NCBI GenBank assembly: GCA_903924445.1 | Contig: CAIYBQ010000525.1 | Coordinates: 1-7,071, forward strand | Length of the DNA: 7,071 nt | Source: an uncultured Armatimonadota bacterium | Lineage (GTDB): Bacteria; Armatimonadota; Armatimonadia; Armatimonadales; Armatimonadaceae | Reading direction: 5' to 3' | The notes under the pieces: generated by a model | Databases searched by the model: none | Told to the model about the DNA's origin: nothing | The model's input: the letters and a program-made list of their open reading frames with translations, nothing else | Shown: one piece after another, positions 6,496-7,071 of the stretch | Position numbering within the stretch: the first letter of the stretch is position 1 | How the letters are laid out: each line of letters begins with the position of its first letter | Program-made: the position numbers and the translations under genes

Positions 6496-7071
6496 ATGAA
6501 CACCATCGCTAAGTCGCTTGCTGGCATCGTTGCCGCGTCGCTGCTTTCGGTCTCTGTTACCGGACCTGTTGTTGCGCAAACCACGGCGCCGCGTCCAATC
6601 AACAAGGGAGCTGCATCCAAGCCGACAAAGCCGGCGGTATCCAAGACGGATGATGTTGCAGATTCGATTCTGAATGACATCGCCAATCGCCTCTGGGAGC
6701 AGGGCGACAAGTACTGGCACGATGGCGACTACCAGCGCGTCGTTGGCCTCGGGCGAATCATCATCGAAATTGACCCCAATGATGAAGAAGTTGTCGACTC
6801 GATGGCTTGGCTGTTATGGTCGATGGGCGACGTCAAAGGCGCCGATGAGCTCCTGAAATACGCGATCAGCAAAGCGCCGACGCAAGGGATGCTTTATGCA
6901 AACTTCGGTGGGCATTTGTACCGGACGAAGCGCTACGAGGATGCTGCAAAGTACCTCGAGCAGGGCATCAAGGTCGGCGGTGTGACAAGCGCAGCCTACT
7001 CATTTCTTGGGCATTCCTACTCGCGTCTTGGAAAGCTCAAGGAAGCCGTTGAGACGTGGAAGGAATGCGTC
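6496..7071 (+). CDS. exported tetratricopeptide-repeat protein (3' partial)
   Basis: Open from ATG 6496 through the window edge: 192 codons without a stop, C-terminus missing. Residues 1-27 form a classic Sec signal peptide: MNTIAK, a hydrophobic core to about residue 21, then GPVVA with predicted cleavage after Ala27. A low-complexity Pro/Lys/Thr/Ala linker follows (about 28-50). From about residue 60 onward, paired helices with a ~34-residue period carry TPR marks: LWEQGDKYWHDGDYQRVV, AWLLWSMGDVKGADELLKYAI, GGHLYRTKRYEDAAKYLEQGI and GHSYSRLGKLKEAVETW. Each has the small residues at positions 8 and 20 and ends near a Pro or turn. The protein is probably extracytoplasmic and a protein-protein scaffold; partners are unknown. 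It lies 38 nt after dapF and has its own -10-like box at the ATG, so it may be expressed separately. The start is supported by the signal peptide. Confidence 0.88.
   Translation, partial: MNTIAKSLAGIVAASLLSVSVTGPVVAQTTAPRPINKGAASKPTKPAVSKTDDVADSILNDIANRLWEQGDKYWHDGDYQRVVGLGRIIIEIDPNDEEVVDSMAWLLWSMGDVKGADELLKYAISKAPTQGMLYANFGGHLYRTKRYEDAAKYLEQGIKVGGVTSAAYSFLGHSYSRLGKLKEAVETWKECV

Noticed and set aside
1..7071. CRISPR array or insertion sequence
   Set aside because: No regularly spaced repeat series, no terminal inverted repeats and no transposase or integrase frame were seen. The only long exact repeat noticed is the 20-bp pair at the end of ilvA.

Overview
The window is a compact bacterial chromosomal segment, about 55-58% GC by eye, with housekeeping amino-acid genes among conserved hypotheticals. 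I see no transposase, integrase, phage gene, tRNA, rRNA or CRISPR array. The organism cannot be named. A diaminopimelate pathway (dapF), a medium-length threonine dehydratase with one ACT domain, and promoters whose -10 box abuts the ATG would suit a deep-branching phylum such as Armatimonadota, but this is a weak guess.

Left part (1-1900, + strand): the C-terminal end of a helical, possibly HEAT-repeat, protein is followed 1 nt later by a Gfo/Idh/MocA NAD(P)-dependent oxidoreductase (dihydrodiol/xylose dehydrogenase-like). Another 1 nt later comes a 214-residue single-span membrane protein of unknown family. The spacing points to one operon. A 98-residue conserved hypothetical on the - strand (1904-2200) meets it tail to tail with a 3-nt gap.

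Middle (2201-3692): a 61-nt divergent region leads to ilvA, which encodes threonine ammonia-lyase (first step of isoleucine synthesis, or threonine catabolism). After ilvA come an intrinsic terminator and then a second, degraded copy of the last ~50 bp of ilvA, including an exact 20-bp direct repeat. A promoter-like -10 box then sits directly before the next ATG.

Right part (3693-7071, + strand): a 652-residue cytoplasmic protein of unrecognised family is followed 5 nt later by dapF (diaminopimelate epimerase, for lysine and peptidoglycan). After another 38 nt, with its own -10-like box, begins an exported TPR protein that runs off the window.

The most notable signals beyond the genes are the duplicated ilvA 3' end around the terminator, two likely leaderless genes, and a strong excess of the short word CGGATG (and its complement CATCCG) throughout the window.
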